NCBI GenBank assembly: GCA_010094025.1
Contig: ML991790.1
Coordinates: 124,001 to 188,000 of the forward strand
DNA length: 64,000 nt
Reading direction: 5' to 3'
Origin: Viridothelium virens
Taxonomy: Eukaryota; Ascomycota; Dothideomycetes; Trypetheliales; Trypetheliaceae
Part shown: positions 11,503-22,902 of the stretch, in pieces
Layout: each line of letters begins with the position of its first letter
Position numbering within the stretch: position 1 is the stretch's first letter
Made by a program: the position numbers and the translations under genes
The notes under the pieces: generated by a model
The model's database searches: none
Told to the model about the DNA's origin: nothing
Seen by the model: the letters and a program-made list of their open reading frames with translations, nothing else

Positions 11503-13444
11503 ATGGAGGTAGACGATGATGATGCGCCTCCACTGTTAGTGGCGAGTGGCGATGCTTCAAGTGGACCGGGACTTCTAGACGCTGAGATGGAAGACATGAA
11601 AATTGTAAAAGTCCCTATTACGATTGTTACAGGTATATGCTTCCCGTTCAGAATTCCACGAGCTAGTTCAGTCGTACACGCAAATCTACTTGATCATAAA
11701 AGCTTCTCTTCTCTTTGATCACTGCTTCAACAATATTCCACATTTCATCTTGTCCCCGTATCTGAGCTTTGGTTCTTTGACCAATGATTTCTCACGAAAA
11801 CACTTCAAATTTCCGAAATGCTCCATGTCCCATCGGCAGAGGTAGAAGCTGAATCAATCCCATAAGTGCTGACACTCATCTGCTAGGTTATCTCGGCGCA
11901 GGCAAAACGACGCTGCTAAACTATATCTTGAATGAACGGCATGGAAAGAAAATTGCCGTCATTCTCAATGGTTCACATGCTCCCAGCCCAAATCATCTAA
12001 GTATCCACTGACATCCATAACCAGAATTCGGCGACTGTGAGCCTTTTTCCCCTATTACCCCGTTGCGGCGGACTAACGACACATTGTCACAGCCGCCGAC
12101 ATCGAAAAATCCCTCACTGTCTCTCAAGAAGGCCAAAAAGTAGAAGAATGGCTCGAGCTAGCCAACGGCTGCATCTGCTGCTCCGTCAAGTAAATCTTCC
12201 CATTATCTCTCCTCCCCTTTCTGCTCCTACTCTCCTCTCCTCTTACGCCCACTCACTCAATCCCGCCCGTCCGTATGACCCCGTACGAGTACACACTAAC
12301 AGCAACCTCTTCGTGCCCCAACAGAGACTCCGGTGTCAACGCCATCGAGGCCCTCATGGACCGGCGTGGCACCTTCGACTACATCCTGCTCGAGACGACC
12401 GGCCTCGCGGACCCCGGCAACATCGCGCCGCTGTTCTGGGTGGACGAAGGGCTGGGCAGCAGCATCTACCTTGACGGCATCGTGACCCTTGTGGACGCCA
12501 AGAACATCCTGACGAGTCTTGATGAGAAGCCCGTGGCGGCGGTAGGGGAGGGGGAGGGGGAGGATGGTGGGGGGCATGAAGGGCATGTGGGCCCGGAGTT
12601 AACGACGGCGCATCTGCAGATTTCGCATGCGGATGTGGTGGTGGTGAATAAGAGTGATTTGGTGGGTGCGCAGGAATTGGCGGTGGTGAGAGAGAGGGTG
12701 CAGGGGATTAATGGGCTGGCGAAGGTGCATGTTACGCAGCAGAGTCGGGTGCCGCAGTTGGAGGGGGTGCTGCTGGATTTGCATGCGTATGACGATGTGG
12801 ATGCTGGAGCGTTGGAATTTGCGAGTAAGGGGCATAGTCATCTGGATCCGGTATGTTATTTCTTCTTCCCATGTCAGCTACTATGCTGTCTTATATCTAT
12901 GGAGATCGCCGCGAGAGACTTCTGGCTGATGCTGCACCAGACAATCTCGACCCTTACGTTGTCGGTCCCTACTCTTCCAACGACTCCACTTTTGCGACTA
13001 GATGCATGGCTTCGTTCAGTTTTGTGGGAACGGACTTTGCCTCGCTCTTCCAGTAATTCTGCCCCGGCGGCCCGCTCTTCAGCTAATAGTGTAGGGCTGA
13101 CGACAGCTTCTGCGATATCGACGACTTCGTCCACCCCTGCTTCTGTCCTCTCATCCACTCAACAGGCAGCGGCTTCTCCAACTCCGCTTACTCAAGGTAC
13201 CGCTGTAGGCTTTGAGATTCACCGCCTCAAAGGAAGGATTCTGCTAAGCGATGGAGGGGCCAAAATGTTGCAGGGCGTAAGGGAGGTCTTCGAAATGCTC
13301 GACGCGAAAGATGGAAGCGGTGTTAGTAAAGCCAGAGGATCAAGCAGCGCCGAAAATGGTGGAAAAATCGTGCTTATCGGGCGTGGGCTACTGAGTCGGG
13401 AAAATGAGTTTGAGCACAATTTACGAGAGTACCTAGAGATGTAA
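11503..13444 (+). CDS. ZNG1: CobW/ZNG1 family GTP-dependent zinc chaperone
   Basis: Six exons: 11503-11632, 11887-11970, 12025-12036, 12093-12189, 12325-12850 and 12941-13444, for 450 residues. All junctions keep frame. Exon 3 is a 12-nt microexon that completes LNEFGDSADIEKSL. The GTPase has the P-loop GYLGAGKTT (about residue 44), the metal-binding CxCC motif in NGCICCSVK (about 101-108), the Walker B region [13 protein letters not shown] and NKSD (about 215). The CobW C-terminal domain follows ([21 protein letters not shown]). A Gly/His-rich loop ([12 protein letters not shown]) may also bind metal. ZNG1 proteins hand zinc to methionine aminopeptidase in the cytosol in a GTP-dependent way; that role is taken from the family. 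The last intron (12851-12940) is 90 nt with no stop in frame, so its retention would give a readable longer protein. Confidence 0.88.
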
Positions 13445-13872
13445 AGGCCGTCATGGGCTTATGCTATGGAAAGAGCTCGGATGGGTTGTCGAAGCAAGGA
13501 CCAGGTCCAAGTATGTGGCTTCACATCTATGTGGTCGAGGAAAATAACAAGGTCCTGTTCTTAAAACACGCAGGAGCAACGCGTGCCATTGGGCAACCGA
13601 AAACGATAAAGTCTTGAGGAATGAAGCTTTAGAGCTGATGTTGATCGTTTGATGGATTACTCAGATTCTCAACACATTTCAGCGATTCGATTGCAGCAGC
13701 TAAATCGTAGAAGACTTTAGCGGTGATTTCGGATCCTTCTCCTGATAACCTTGCTTGCTTAGAGTTCTTTCTAGTTCCACAAACTCTACCTTAAGTCTTG
13801 TCGCCGCCCCTGCGTCTTCTGAATCAGCCTCGTTGATAATGAGCCGTCTCTCATTATTGAAGTCGAGTTGCT

Positions 13873-14115
13873 CTAGGAAGTGTTCCTCATTGGGTAAATC
13901 GCATAGGCATTGCACTCTACCATCGCATTTGGTGGGACCGAGTTGCCATTAATGACCAAAGATTCTTTGTCATCGTCTGAAGGCAATTCGTACCCTGGTG
14001 TTCCAGAGACAGGCCGCGACATTCGTAATGCGTCGTCGATACATGCTCGTATGATTGCGCGACCCAATATTTGAGGGCCAGTAGGGATATTGGTACCGGC
14101 GTCGAAGGTCGAGTA
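13873..14115 (-). pseudogene. Cytochrome P450 relic (helix K region)
   Basis: On the minus strand a frame reads STFDAGTNIPTGPQIL, then RACIDDALRMSRPVSGTPG, then LVINGNSVPPNAMVECN. This matches the stretch from the end of the J helix through helix K to the beta sheet of fungal class II P450s. The ExxR Glu is Asp here (DALR). No heme-binding Cys loop follows: the frame stops soon after, and the next open frame (13700-13915, minus) is not recognisable as P450. No N-terminal part was found upstream. The piece lies directly downstream of the A-T-R reductase on the same strand, so it is probably what is left of a neighbouring cluster P450. The family call is fairly sure; when the gene was lost cannot be told. 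Confidence 0.6.
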
Positions 14116-14295
14116 TATCTCTTCCGATTATTTTTGGAGTAATTCCGGCATTGTGAGAGGGGAAGGAGAGAGCACTAAGAGTTATCGAGGTCGCTTCACC
14201 TTCTTTATAACATACAGTTAGTAGATGCTACCTGCTTATACTTTGATTGACCCCAAACCAACACCGCAATATCAAATCCGCGATGCTACTCGGTA

Positions 14296-17200
14296 TCATT
14301 TTGGACCGGCTGCTCTTCCACCCAGGGTAGCCAGAGCCTTCAGTCTCTCATCACTGAGCCTGCAATTAGGAAGTTTTTGGGTGCTTGAATCCGAGCCAGG
14401 GGGAGGAGGGAGAAATGAGGCAGCTACCAGGTACGATAGATACATAGCAACGGCATCCGTTCTACCCGCAAAGGTAGCATTAGACTGGGGTTGCTCATTT
14501 CCAGAGGCAGTGCTGTAACTCCGGAGTACGGCTTGCGCATTGACATCATCCAGTTCCGGGGCAATCGAATCGGACGGGAGATCACCCACAACGAAATGAA
14601 ATAGTGGGAGGAGCGCGAGATCCTCCTTATGCGTCGGTTCAGCTACATAAGCTCTCAGCCGAGTACACCACTCGCTGTACGAAACCTGAGGTATGGGATA
14701 TCCATAAGTCTCCAGCGCACCCAGCCACTCGTTCATAGTCAATCGTGGGCGGCTCGTGACATGCACAACACCGAGCGGTTCGACCGGCGGGTGCATAGCT
14801 GAAGCAACGACGATCCGGCTGACTTGGGTAACAGAGACCTGATTGATCCCGCTGCCGATGTCAGGACGGCCCCGTACTTGCAAGCAGGCTTTCCATAATC
14901 GCACAAGGAAGTCATCAGTAATGGAGATTCCACTTTGCGGGTCACCAGTAATGTAGCCGGGCCTCACAATCGAGCCAATAAGTCCACGACTGCCCGCAGC
15001 TCGGACAATATGCTCACTCGCCCACTTTGACTGGCCGTATCCTGTGCCCAGGCCTTTGCGGCTTCCTTCGAGGTCATCAGTCTCAGGGACGCCGTTCTTT
15101 CCAGCCGCGATTAGCGTGCGCGAAAGCTGGATATAATGGTTAGTGTCTAATGTGGACGTAGAGCTCACAAAAGTGAGTCGCTTCGGCCTCCCGCTCGTAC
15201 AAAGCATGATGCAAGCCATGGTACTCAAAACGTTCGCGGAGCGCAAGCGAGAGTAGGGTAGCATCCAATTCACCTGCGCGCCATTGTGGATAACGACATT
15301 GGCTTTGTCGCAGACTTGCTCCCAATCATCAGCTGTTAGACCTAGCTTCGGCCTAGACAAGTCCCCCGGAACAACTTGCAGACGCTGTCTCCAACCTTCC
15401 GTCCAAAGCCCGTAGGCCTTCGTGGCGGCCTCAATGCGTGCAAGCCCGGTTGTGGGATCTTTACATCGCACAAGCGCAATGACTCTCAACATCTTATTCC
15501 GGCCAAGAAGTTCGTGCAGAATATAGGAGCCGAGAAATCCAGTCGCCCCAGTCACAAAGGCAACGCACTCGGTGTGCTGCTCTAGAGGACCTGCGTTCAG
15601 AATAGCCTTCGGCAATTGTTTTGCAAGATCGCGGGCGTCCTCAGCATACGCTTCGTCTTCAATCTTGTCAGAGCCGAAGTTGGCTCCTAACGGTCCCGAG
15701 TCAAGTCGCAGCCCTGTGGGATCTTGGGCTCGGTCAATCTCTCCGGCAAACGCCTCCAACGTCTGCGCCCTGAAAATGGCGCTCATCGGGATATCGACGT
15801 CTTCCCATTCTCTCTTGACTTTGAAGAGCATCTGCTGGGCCAGTATGGAGTGACCACCCTCTTCAAAGAAATTCGAGCATGGCGCAAACATGCGAATAGA
15901 GCGGTTAGGTAGAGTCTCGGCCCAGATAGCAGCCATCCTCTTCTGAGTTTCGGTCAATGACTCCAGAGTTGAGCTGGACCGAGACGCCCTTCTATGTACG
16001 AAGGCAAGGTCGCTTGCACTCGGGAAAGGAAGCGCTGGCTTGTCGATTTTACCGTTAGGATCTTAGAAAAGTCAGCTGTCAGGTTCGAGTGGAGCAGTCC
16101 TGGATGGAAGCACAACTTACTCAAGGGCATGCGTACTAGGGGAATGACCATGGTCGGGACAGCGTAATGAGGGACTCTGGATTTGAGGAAGTTTTTGCAA
16201 TCTTCGGAGAGCAGTTTGAACGTTCTCATCATAGTGACCAAGGATTCATCTTGAGAGACGTCTTGCGCGGGTATACCATCTTTAGCGACATGCTGCAGCC
16301 ATCGCCTCGCCTCTGGTACAATGTATGTCACTAATGTTGGCTCTTCGTCTTTATCTCTACGAACCATGGTGACATTTTCGCGTATAAAGGGATGGTGGGA
16401 TAGATGGGAGTCAATCTCGCCAAGCTCGATCCGGAAACCACGAATTTTAACCTGATTGTCAATTCGGCCAGTGCATTCAACTGCCCCATCTGAACGGATC
16501 CGAGCTAGATCGCCAGTTCTGTAGATGCGGTCCCTAGGCCCTTTGTAGAGCTTCATCCAGGGTTCAGGAGCCTCTGAAGCAATGCGTTCGTACTCACGAG
16601 TCCATTTGGTGGAATCGACAAACCAATTCGAGAGAAATTTGTCTTCGTTGAGTCTTTGAGTTTCAGCGTTAGCTCCCAGATATCCCTCGGCCAGTCCGCC
16701 TGCCCGGAGAAATAGTTCGCCCTGTTCACCGATCTGACAGAGTTTGTGTCGATCCTCTCGGTCAACGACCAAAAGCTGAACATTGAGCATGCCTTGCCCT
16801 ACTGGAATAATGTCTGGTAATTTTTCCAGATATGAAGGCTCCTGACGCTGGCTTGGTATCTCAAAGAAGGATACTGCTCGTTGAGTCTCGGTTGTGCCGT
16901 AAAGATTGATAATATAAACATTAGGAGCAAGACTCTGTAGTTTTCTGCAATCCTTCTTGGTCAACAAGTCCCCGACAAAGAAAGCATGATGAAGACTTGG
17001 AAACTGGGCAACGGCTCCACCAACAAGAATCTGACCCATCGCAGGAGTTAGATGGGTTACAGTGATCTCATTCTCCTTCATCCATTCCGCCAAAAGTTCG
17101 TGTGCGATACTGTCTGGATGGGGTATCATAATCCGAGCACCAAGGAATAATGCAGTGAAAATATCACGCTGAATCGGGTCGTGGGCCAATCCGGACAGCA

Positions 17201-18046
17201 TCGTAATTCGATCTCTCTTTGACAAGCCGAATCTCTGAGCCATCCAGGGAAAATAATGAGTCAGTGAGAAATGCCGACCTAAAACACCCTTTGGTCTTCC
17301 TTCGGAGCCGCTGGTGAAACTGAGAGTAGGATTGGAGTCTGGACCGATTAGAACGCCGGGAATTTTCTGCCTCGACTGCAAGTGTGCCTGAAGGCAGTCG
17401 TGACCATCAATGTCGCCTCCAAAGAGAGTGCCATCAGTCTCAAGCCTAAGCGCAGGTACTTCAGCCTTGATCATGAGCTGGTTGGCAATGTAATTGGCTA
17501 CTGTTTCTGACAGCGGACCGGCTGCTTCAGTGGCCCGATGAATGTGGATCAAGAACTTAGGGCTGGCAACCTCCAGAAGGACCTTCTGTCGTTCTGCTGG
17601 GTACAATGGATCTAGTACGCTAACGGTTGCACCAGCCTTGAGGGCTCCCATATAAGCGATGACAAGTTCCACACTTCTCATGTTAGATATTCCTACAAGC
17701 TCAGATTGGAGGACTGACCCGCGATATGCATAGATCATGACAACATCACCAACTTCACAAGCATTGGCGAGGAAATAGTGGGCTAGCTGATTCGAACTTT
17801 CATTGATTTGCTGATAGGTAAAGATGCGCTGAGCAGTCCGTGGTCCCTTGGTTTCCACAACACATGGTGCGTCCGGATGGTCTTGGGCGTTGGAAGCAAA
17901 AATTTCATGTATAGCTTCGGGGAGACATGTCAGCATAAAGCAATTCAACGAGGCAGCCCGAAGTTCTTCTTACCTCCACAATAATTATTCCAATTCAGAC
18001 TCTCTTTGGGATCCGGCTGCGCATCTGCAAGTGCTGTTTGCGCCAT
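14296..18046 (-). CDS. Lys2-like A-T-R adenylate-forming reductase (NRPS-like)
   Basis: Exons on the minus strand are 18046-17974, 17914-16121 and 16061-14296 (two 59-nt introns), giving 1210 residues. Splice 1 gives NNYCGAIHEIFASNAQ and splice 2 restores the A10 motif NPNGKID. The adenylation domain (about 25-620) has A3 LSFTSGSEGRPKGV, A5 NLYGTTETQRAV and A7 YRTGDLARI. The carrier domain has the phosphopantetheine Ser in FFEEGGHSILAQQ (about 694). The reductase domain has VTGATGFLGSYILHELL (about 767) and the catalytic Tyr and Lys in GYGQSKWASEH. This is the alpha-aminoadipate reductase architecture, but the roughly 200-residue N-terminal domain of true Lys2 (about 1400 residues) is absent. 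It activates a carboxylic acid on a carrier thioester and releases it as an aldehyde with NADPH. Given the nearby P450 relic, a secondary-metabolite role is more likely than lysine synthesis; the substrate is unknown. Confidence 0.88.
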
Positions 18047-21000
18047 ACCCAAAATCGTTCCCAATGTGAAATGTTGAAAGTTGATATGCGAGCACTATAG
18101 GTAGTGGACGGCACATAAAGTTACATGAAATGAACGTGAAGACTAGTAATAACTCTAGGTAGCGCTACCGTCACCGCCCCCGAATTTGTTTTGCACCAAT
18201 TGACTCCGTAAAGTTGTTGCCGACTCCGGTTTTGATAGCGGCTGTGCCGGGCATGGTCGCCTAGCTTTGGCGGGCTGGCGGGTCGCTGCTTTTTCAACAT
18301 CGCTGAAGAGCCCTCTCCCCATCTTTCTCATCGTCCCTCTCGTCGTCCCTCTCCCCTTGGTCTCTAATTCTCTTATTCTCTCCACTCCGGTCGCACTGGC
18401 ACACCTGCCCTGCTCCCCGTAACACTATTCGAACCCGATTCTGCATATTTAAGCCCCCCAATTCTCCGACGACCCTTCCACATATCTGCCCGTCCTCTGC
18501 CTGTACCATCAGATCACCCCTCCAAACCTCGACTCTCCTGATGCCACGGTCTCAATCGAGCCTGTTTCGATGCTCTCCGAATCGCCAATTCCCCCTGGCA
18601 CATCCAACGGCGAACCTCTGACCATGTACGGTGCACTTCGATAACCTTCCGACACTGTGTCGCCCGCGAGTTCATCCTCTTTTACGACCTTGCGAGTGTG
18701 ACTACAATGCTCGTCCCGAGCCTTTACCCCAGCGTCATCAACCTGGGGAGATCTGTGTCACAGATTGCGGCGAAATGGTTGTCCTCTACGACTGTCTGGT
18801 TTGGGATCACCGTTCCGTGCTGCACTGCCTCCGCTGAGTTCTACGTGGATCCTGCCCACATCGCATCAAAATTCAGAGATGATAACGCGTACAGTCCGGC
18901 ATGCTTGGCTAGCTAAGGCTGAGAAAGAAGGTGGAGGATGACGATGTGTCCTGAGCTTGTGACAGAGGCCGATGCAGCAGTTCAAATCCTGCACCTGACG
19001 CATTGAACTCAAAAATGCCTCACGGGCTGGTCTGCAGCTAGTCCATTTTGCTGCCTGTGGTGGGTGTGTGTCTGCCAAGTGCGCTTTGCCTTGGATTCGC
19101 TCCCAGAGTGTAGGCCCAGACTGCTCCATACTTGGGCCGACTTCCGCGACACAACTCGTCCTGCTTTTGAAAAAGGCAATCTCGGCGCACAAGAGGACCC
19201 TAGATGGATTGCCGAGTCATGCGTGCGATTGTGGCTACAGCGGGTACCCCTTGCTCATGGTCTGGCATCGCACAAAATAACCACTACTGAGCTTCACAGA
19301 AGCCGCAGCATATCACGCCTCCATTCTTGGCTGGAGCAGCGTATGAGCGTGGCATGCCATTCAGCAATGGATGCGTCAGGATACTACAAATGGATGCTTG
19401 GCCATCACCCCCTCTATATGGGCTTCAAGCAACACAGGGATTCTTCAAATGGGGTTTGTGAGCAACACGACAAGGAAGGGTAAACTGGATACTCAAGGTC
19501 GAGTCTCCTCCTGGAAGGACTCGGATTTCGATTCTCTATTTACGATGGTGATCCTGTTGACAGCGGTATGGGCTTATTAAGATGGGCTATCAACTTCGAT
19601 GGAAGCTGTAGGGCTGTCGAAAAACTATCGAAGGGAACGCTCTCAGTCCCGCATTAAGATAAACACGCCTTCTTCAGACCCTTACGACCTCGGAAAGCAA
19701 GAGAGTGCCCTACCCTTTCCTCTCATTCTCGAGATCAGCACTGCCGTGGTTATACTAGCCACAAAATGACGGAAGCCCTTGTCAGTCACGACGTTTCAGC
19801 GGACACCGACCTGCTCCATAGGACCGTCAGGACTGTCTCCTACCCTGGCAAGATATATGAGGTAGGAATATCGGCGCAAGTGCGGACACAGTAGTTGACG
19901 AGCCGGGCTGCTGCCTGGATAATAAATGCCTGGATAATAGAGGGGAGAAAAAGAGCCAATTGGACTGTACTGCTTTTCTATATTGAGGGCGCCAGTCCTT
20001 TGTTTCTCACTCGTCAGATCTGTTCCGCCGTTTTACATCTCTCGAGACCGTTCTTATCTCTTTGTCATTCATATCTCGTTATACTACAACTACGACGACC
20101 TTCAACTCTTGTCAACCTGGGGAATACGCCTCATCCTTCAGCGGCCACATCTTCTGCAAACCTCTCACAATCGGCGTCCTTAAGACTTATAAGCGACCCG
20201 GACTTCGTGGAGGTTGTGGGTTCGGCTAGCTCTGATCACTAAAGCGCCGCTCGAGAGTATCTAGTAGCGTGAGAGGTTTTGGAGCCATTGGATCGCGTCT
20301 CCGGCAAGCACCGTGTCCCAGTCCCCTAAGACATAGCTACGACCGCCCTGACAACGACAATGATCACGGTGAAAAAGCTGGTGACCTTCCGTCCTTATGC
20401 GACATTTTCGCGCAGGCCGGGAAAGGATTTTGACGTGGCCGCCTCGAGGCTTCCTCACCGGAAGCACCGGTCAATAGGAGGAGTAAGGACAGTGCCAGTC
20501 TTGCCGCTACCACTACCACAAACGTGCGGCCTGGTGTCAGCCCAGGTAAATAAACCAGAACTCATGCTGCAGATCATGCGTGAACGTTGCTTGCTGACGT
20601 GGTTTTCTTAGACATACCAAGTGCGTGTACCGTGATCAGGGAGCTGTCGGACATGAACGCCGCCGCACCTGACGATGAAATATCTGTTTCTGAGGACACA
20701 AACGCCATATATCCCTGCGGTTCTTCCCTGGACTTGTTTAGCGTTTTAGCGAAGCCGGCCGCTGACGGTGGAAAGAACGCTCAGAGCAGTCCGGCCTAAC
20801 ACGCTATGGATAGCTGCGGAGACGATGAGGAAGAGAGCAGGGGCGATCTACACGAAGACAAAGTCCGGCACAGTAGCAATCTCACCTGCGGCAAGGGCAG
20901 TGGTGGTGGCATAGGTCTAGATGCTACAGCGTTGGCTAGCCTAGTCCATGATGTGTTTGCCGACCATAAAAAATTCGCGATGCCAAGGCGGAAACAAGAT

Positions 21001-21495
21001 CATGTCGCCCATGCAAATCGATCTGATGAGGGAAGCCGAAGTCCTAAGAGAGTTCTCTCTTGCCCTTTGTTCGTAAGTCTATCCGGAGTAGTCTGTCAGA
21101 ATTATGGGGCACAGGAATAGAAATAGCTTCATTATCGGTGTACGGAGTACTCCGTACTGATGCGTGGGCTAGCGCGAATTTGCTCCGCCCTGCGCGTACG
21201 ACAACCACTCTGTGCCACTCCAAATACATACCTACCTCGAATAACGGGCAGGCATTCTGTGCGGTCTCCTTCGTACGAAACCGATCGTCAGGGCGTATAT
21301 GCATTTCGAATGCAGAACATATACCCTTTGTCTACCTCTACTCTCGATTTCTGTCGTCATCGTGATGAGTGGCTTGATCGGTCGGAAGGGCCACTTGGCC
21401 TGGTGCATCCGAATAGATATTGAGGGAGCTGATAGGCATTGGGGTCTGAAGAACCCAGTTATTATCATACGCTTATCCCTCTCTCCCTCCTTTCT
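18047..21495. other. Gene-poor stretch with unrecognised open frames
   Basis: 3.4 kb with no gene I can support. The first 500 bp form the promoter of the A-T-R reductase. Open frames at 18698-18916, 20587-20799 and 20806-21120 (+) have plausible amino-acid mixtures but no known motif, and could be pieces of decayed genes. TACGGAGTACTCCGTA lies at 21141-21156. Confidence 0.4.
21141..21156. repeat. Perfect 16-bp palindrome TACGGAGTACTCCGTA
   Basis: A full palindrome 340 bp before the subtilase start. Half copies of the same motif recur in several intergenic regions of this window (2238, 2308, 2781, 3435, 14522), so it is a dispersed motif. It could be a protein-binding site or a very short repeat; nothing here decides which. 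Confidence 0.7.
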
Positions 21496-22902
21496 ATGAC
21501 AGCACGGATGTTCACACTCGGTATTATCATGGCTTTAGGAGCAGTGGCGGTGGTGGGCATCTCGCCACATCTTACTGAGCAGCCTAGACTCGCACCGTAC
21601 ATCAGCCATAATGCTTCTAAATTGATCCTTGATAGCTATATTGTTAAATTAAAGGAGAACTATACTCTAGAGCATCATCTGGAACGGACTCAGTTAAACA
21701 TATCTTTATTAGGCCATGAACACTACAACTTGGATACTCTTCCCGGATATTACCTTAGGGGCAACCAATCGCTAATTAATATTGTAAAGAGTGATGTAGG
21801 AGTTGAATGGGTTGAACAGTCCAGCTACTTTTACCTGCCTAACTCCAGTCCAACTATTGGTTATAAAATGAGTCTAGAAAAACGGTGGACTTCAAAGACG
21901 GCTCAAGACGCGTCCTTCCAACTGGCGATGCAATCAAGCAAAGAAAAGCTTTCCCGCAGAAGGAATATTGACTCATATGAGTATCGTTATTGGAGTGAGG
22001 CAGGCAGTAACGTCGATATTTATGTCCTGGATTCGGGTGTCAATATCCATCATCCTGAATTTGGTGGCCGAGCTTTTAACTTCAAAGGATTAGACTTTTC
22101 GCCATATATCAGGCCAGATATGGACCCGGATGGTACAGAAAGAACTATGATGGACACAACTCCTGCAACACATGGTACATGTATTGCCTCACTTGCTGCT
22201 GGCAATACTTTTGGGACTGCAAAACGCGCGAATATTATTAATGTGAAAGTCGGTACTAAGATAGGAGGCAACACAATTGAGATTGCTAGGGCAATATTTG
22301 ATGTGACGAAAATCCATAACCAGAGAAAATTGCTTAATCGTCTTTCACCTTTTGCAGGCTCAGTAATCAGTCTCTCAATGTCTGGCGGCTTTGATCGAGC
22401 TGTAGAGATAGCAATTAAGAGGGCGGTTTACGCTGGGATCCCTGTCGTGGTTCCAGCTGGAGATACGAATTCAGACGCCTCTACCGCGTTTCCATGCAAC
22501 ATGACCGAGGTAATCTGTGTTGCGGCGGTTGATGAGAGATATAGAAAAACGAATACCTCTAACTACGGACCCGACGTTACACTCGCAGCCCCGGGTCAGG
22601 ATACATGGTGTGCGACTTTTCAAGGTAATAGTTTCAACTCTTATCGTTTCGGCTCTATTTTCATCCCATCCGGCACATCTCTAGCAGTACCCTACGTATC
22701 TGGTACCCTTTCTCTCTTCATCAGCTACGAGAAGATCAGAGATGAGACGTCTACAGTATGGAGGCGGATGGCCAAGAATTGGAACGTCGGGTTTCTTGGG
22801 AGTTTCCCAGAATCTCCAGAAACGCCGAATCGTTTCAACAGCAACGGGTTTCGGTATTCCTTTTCGCCCTATTACGGTGCTCCAAGCGATCCGGACCCTT
22901 GA
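21496..22902 (+). CDS. Secreted subtilisin-like protease (S8), oxyanion Asn replaced by Asp
   Basis: A single exon of 468 residues. The ATG at 21496 opens a signal peptide (MFTLGIIMALGAVAVVG). A propeptide of I9 type follows (DSYIVKLKENYTLEHHLE), then the S8 catalytic domain of proteinase K-like layout from about residue 165. The triad is Asp179 (IYVLDSGVN), His226 (THGTCIASLAAG) and Ser395 (SGTSLAVPYVSG). The oxyanion position, normally Asn in an AAGN motif, reads VVVPAGD with Asp323. A homologous change is known in proprotein convertase PC2, which stays active. The codons are AT-rich compared with the housekeeping genes (many TTA, ATA, AAT), and the gene lies in a gene-poor stretch. Both fit a fast-evolving or transferred secreted enzyme. 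The family is sure; catalytic strength is open. Confidence 0.85.
   Translation: MTARMFTLGIIMALGAVAVVGISPHLTEQPRLAPYISHNASKLILDSYIVKLKENYTLEHHLERTQLNISLLGHEHYNLDTLPGYYLRGNQSLINIVKSDVGVEWVEQSSYFYLPNSSPTIGYKMSLEKRWTSKTAQDASFQLAMQSSKEKLSRRRNIDSYEYRYWSEAGSNVDIYVLDSGVNIHHPEFGGRAFNFKGLDFSPYIRPDMDPDGTERTMMDTTPATHGTCIASLAAGNTFGTAKRANIINVKVGTKIGGNTIEIARAIFDVTKIHNQRKLLNRLSPFAGSVISLSMSGGFDRAVEIAIKRAVYAGIPVVVPAGDTNSDASTAFPCNMTEVICVAAVDERYRKTNTSNYGPDVTLAAPGQDTWCATFQGNSFNSYRFGSIFIPSGTSLAVPYVSGTLSLFISYEKIRDETSTVWRRMAKNWNVGFLGSFPESPETPNRFNSNGFRYSFSPYYGAPSDPDP

Noticed and set aside
18955-18990. T-arm-like word AGTTCAAATCC
   Set aside because: The flanking bases do not form a T stem and no A box lies upstream.
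19895-20242. 115-residue + frame
   Set aside because: There is no family motif and the composition is close to random; kept only as part of the gene-poor stretch.
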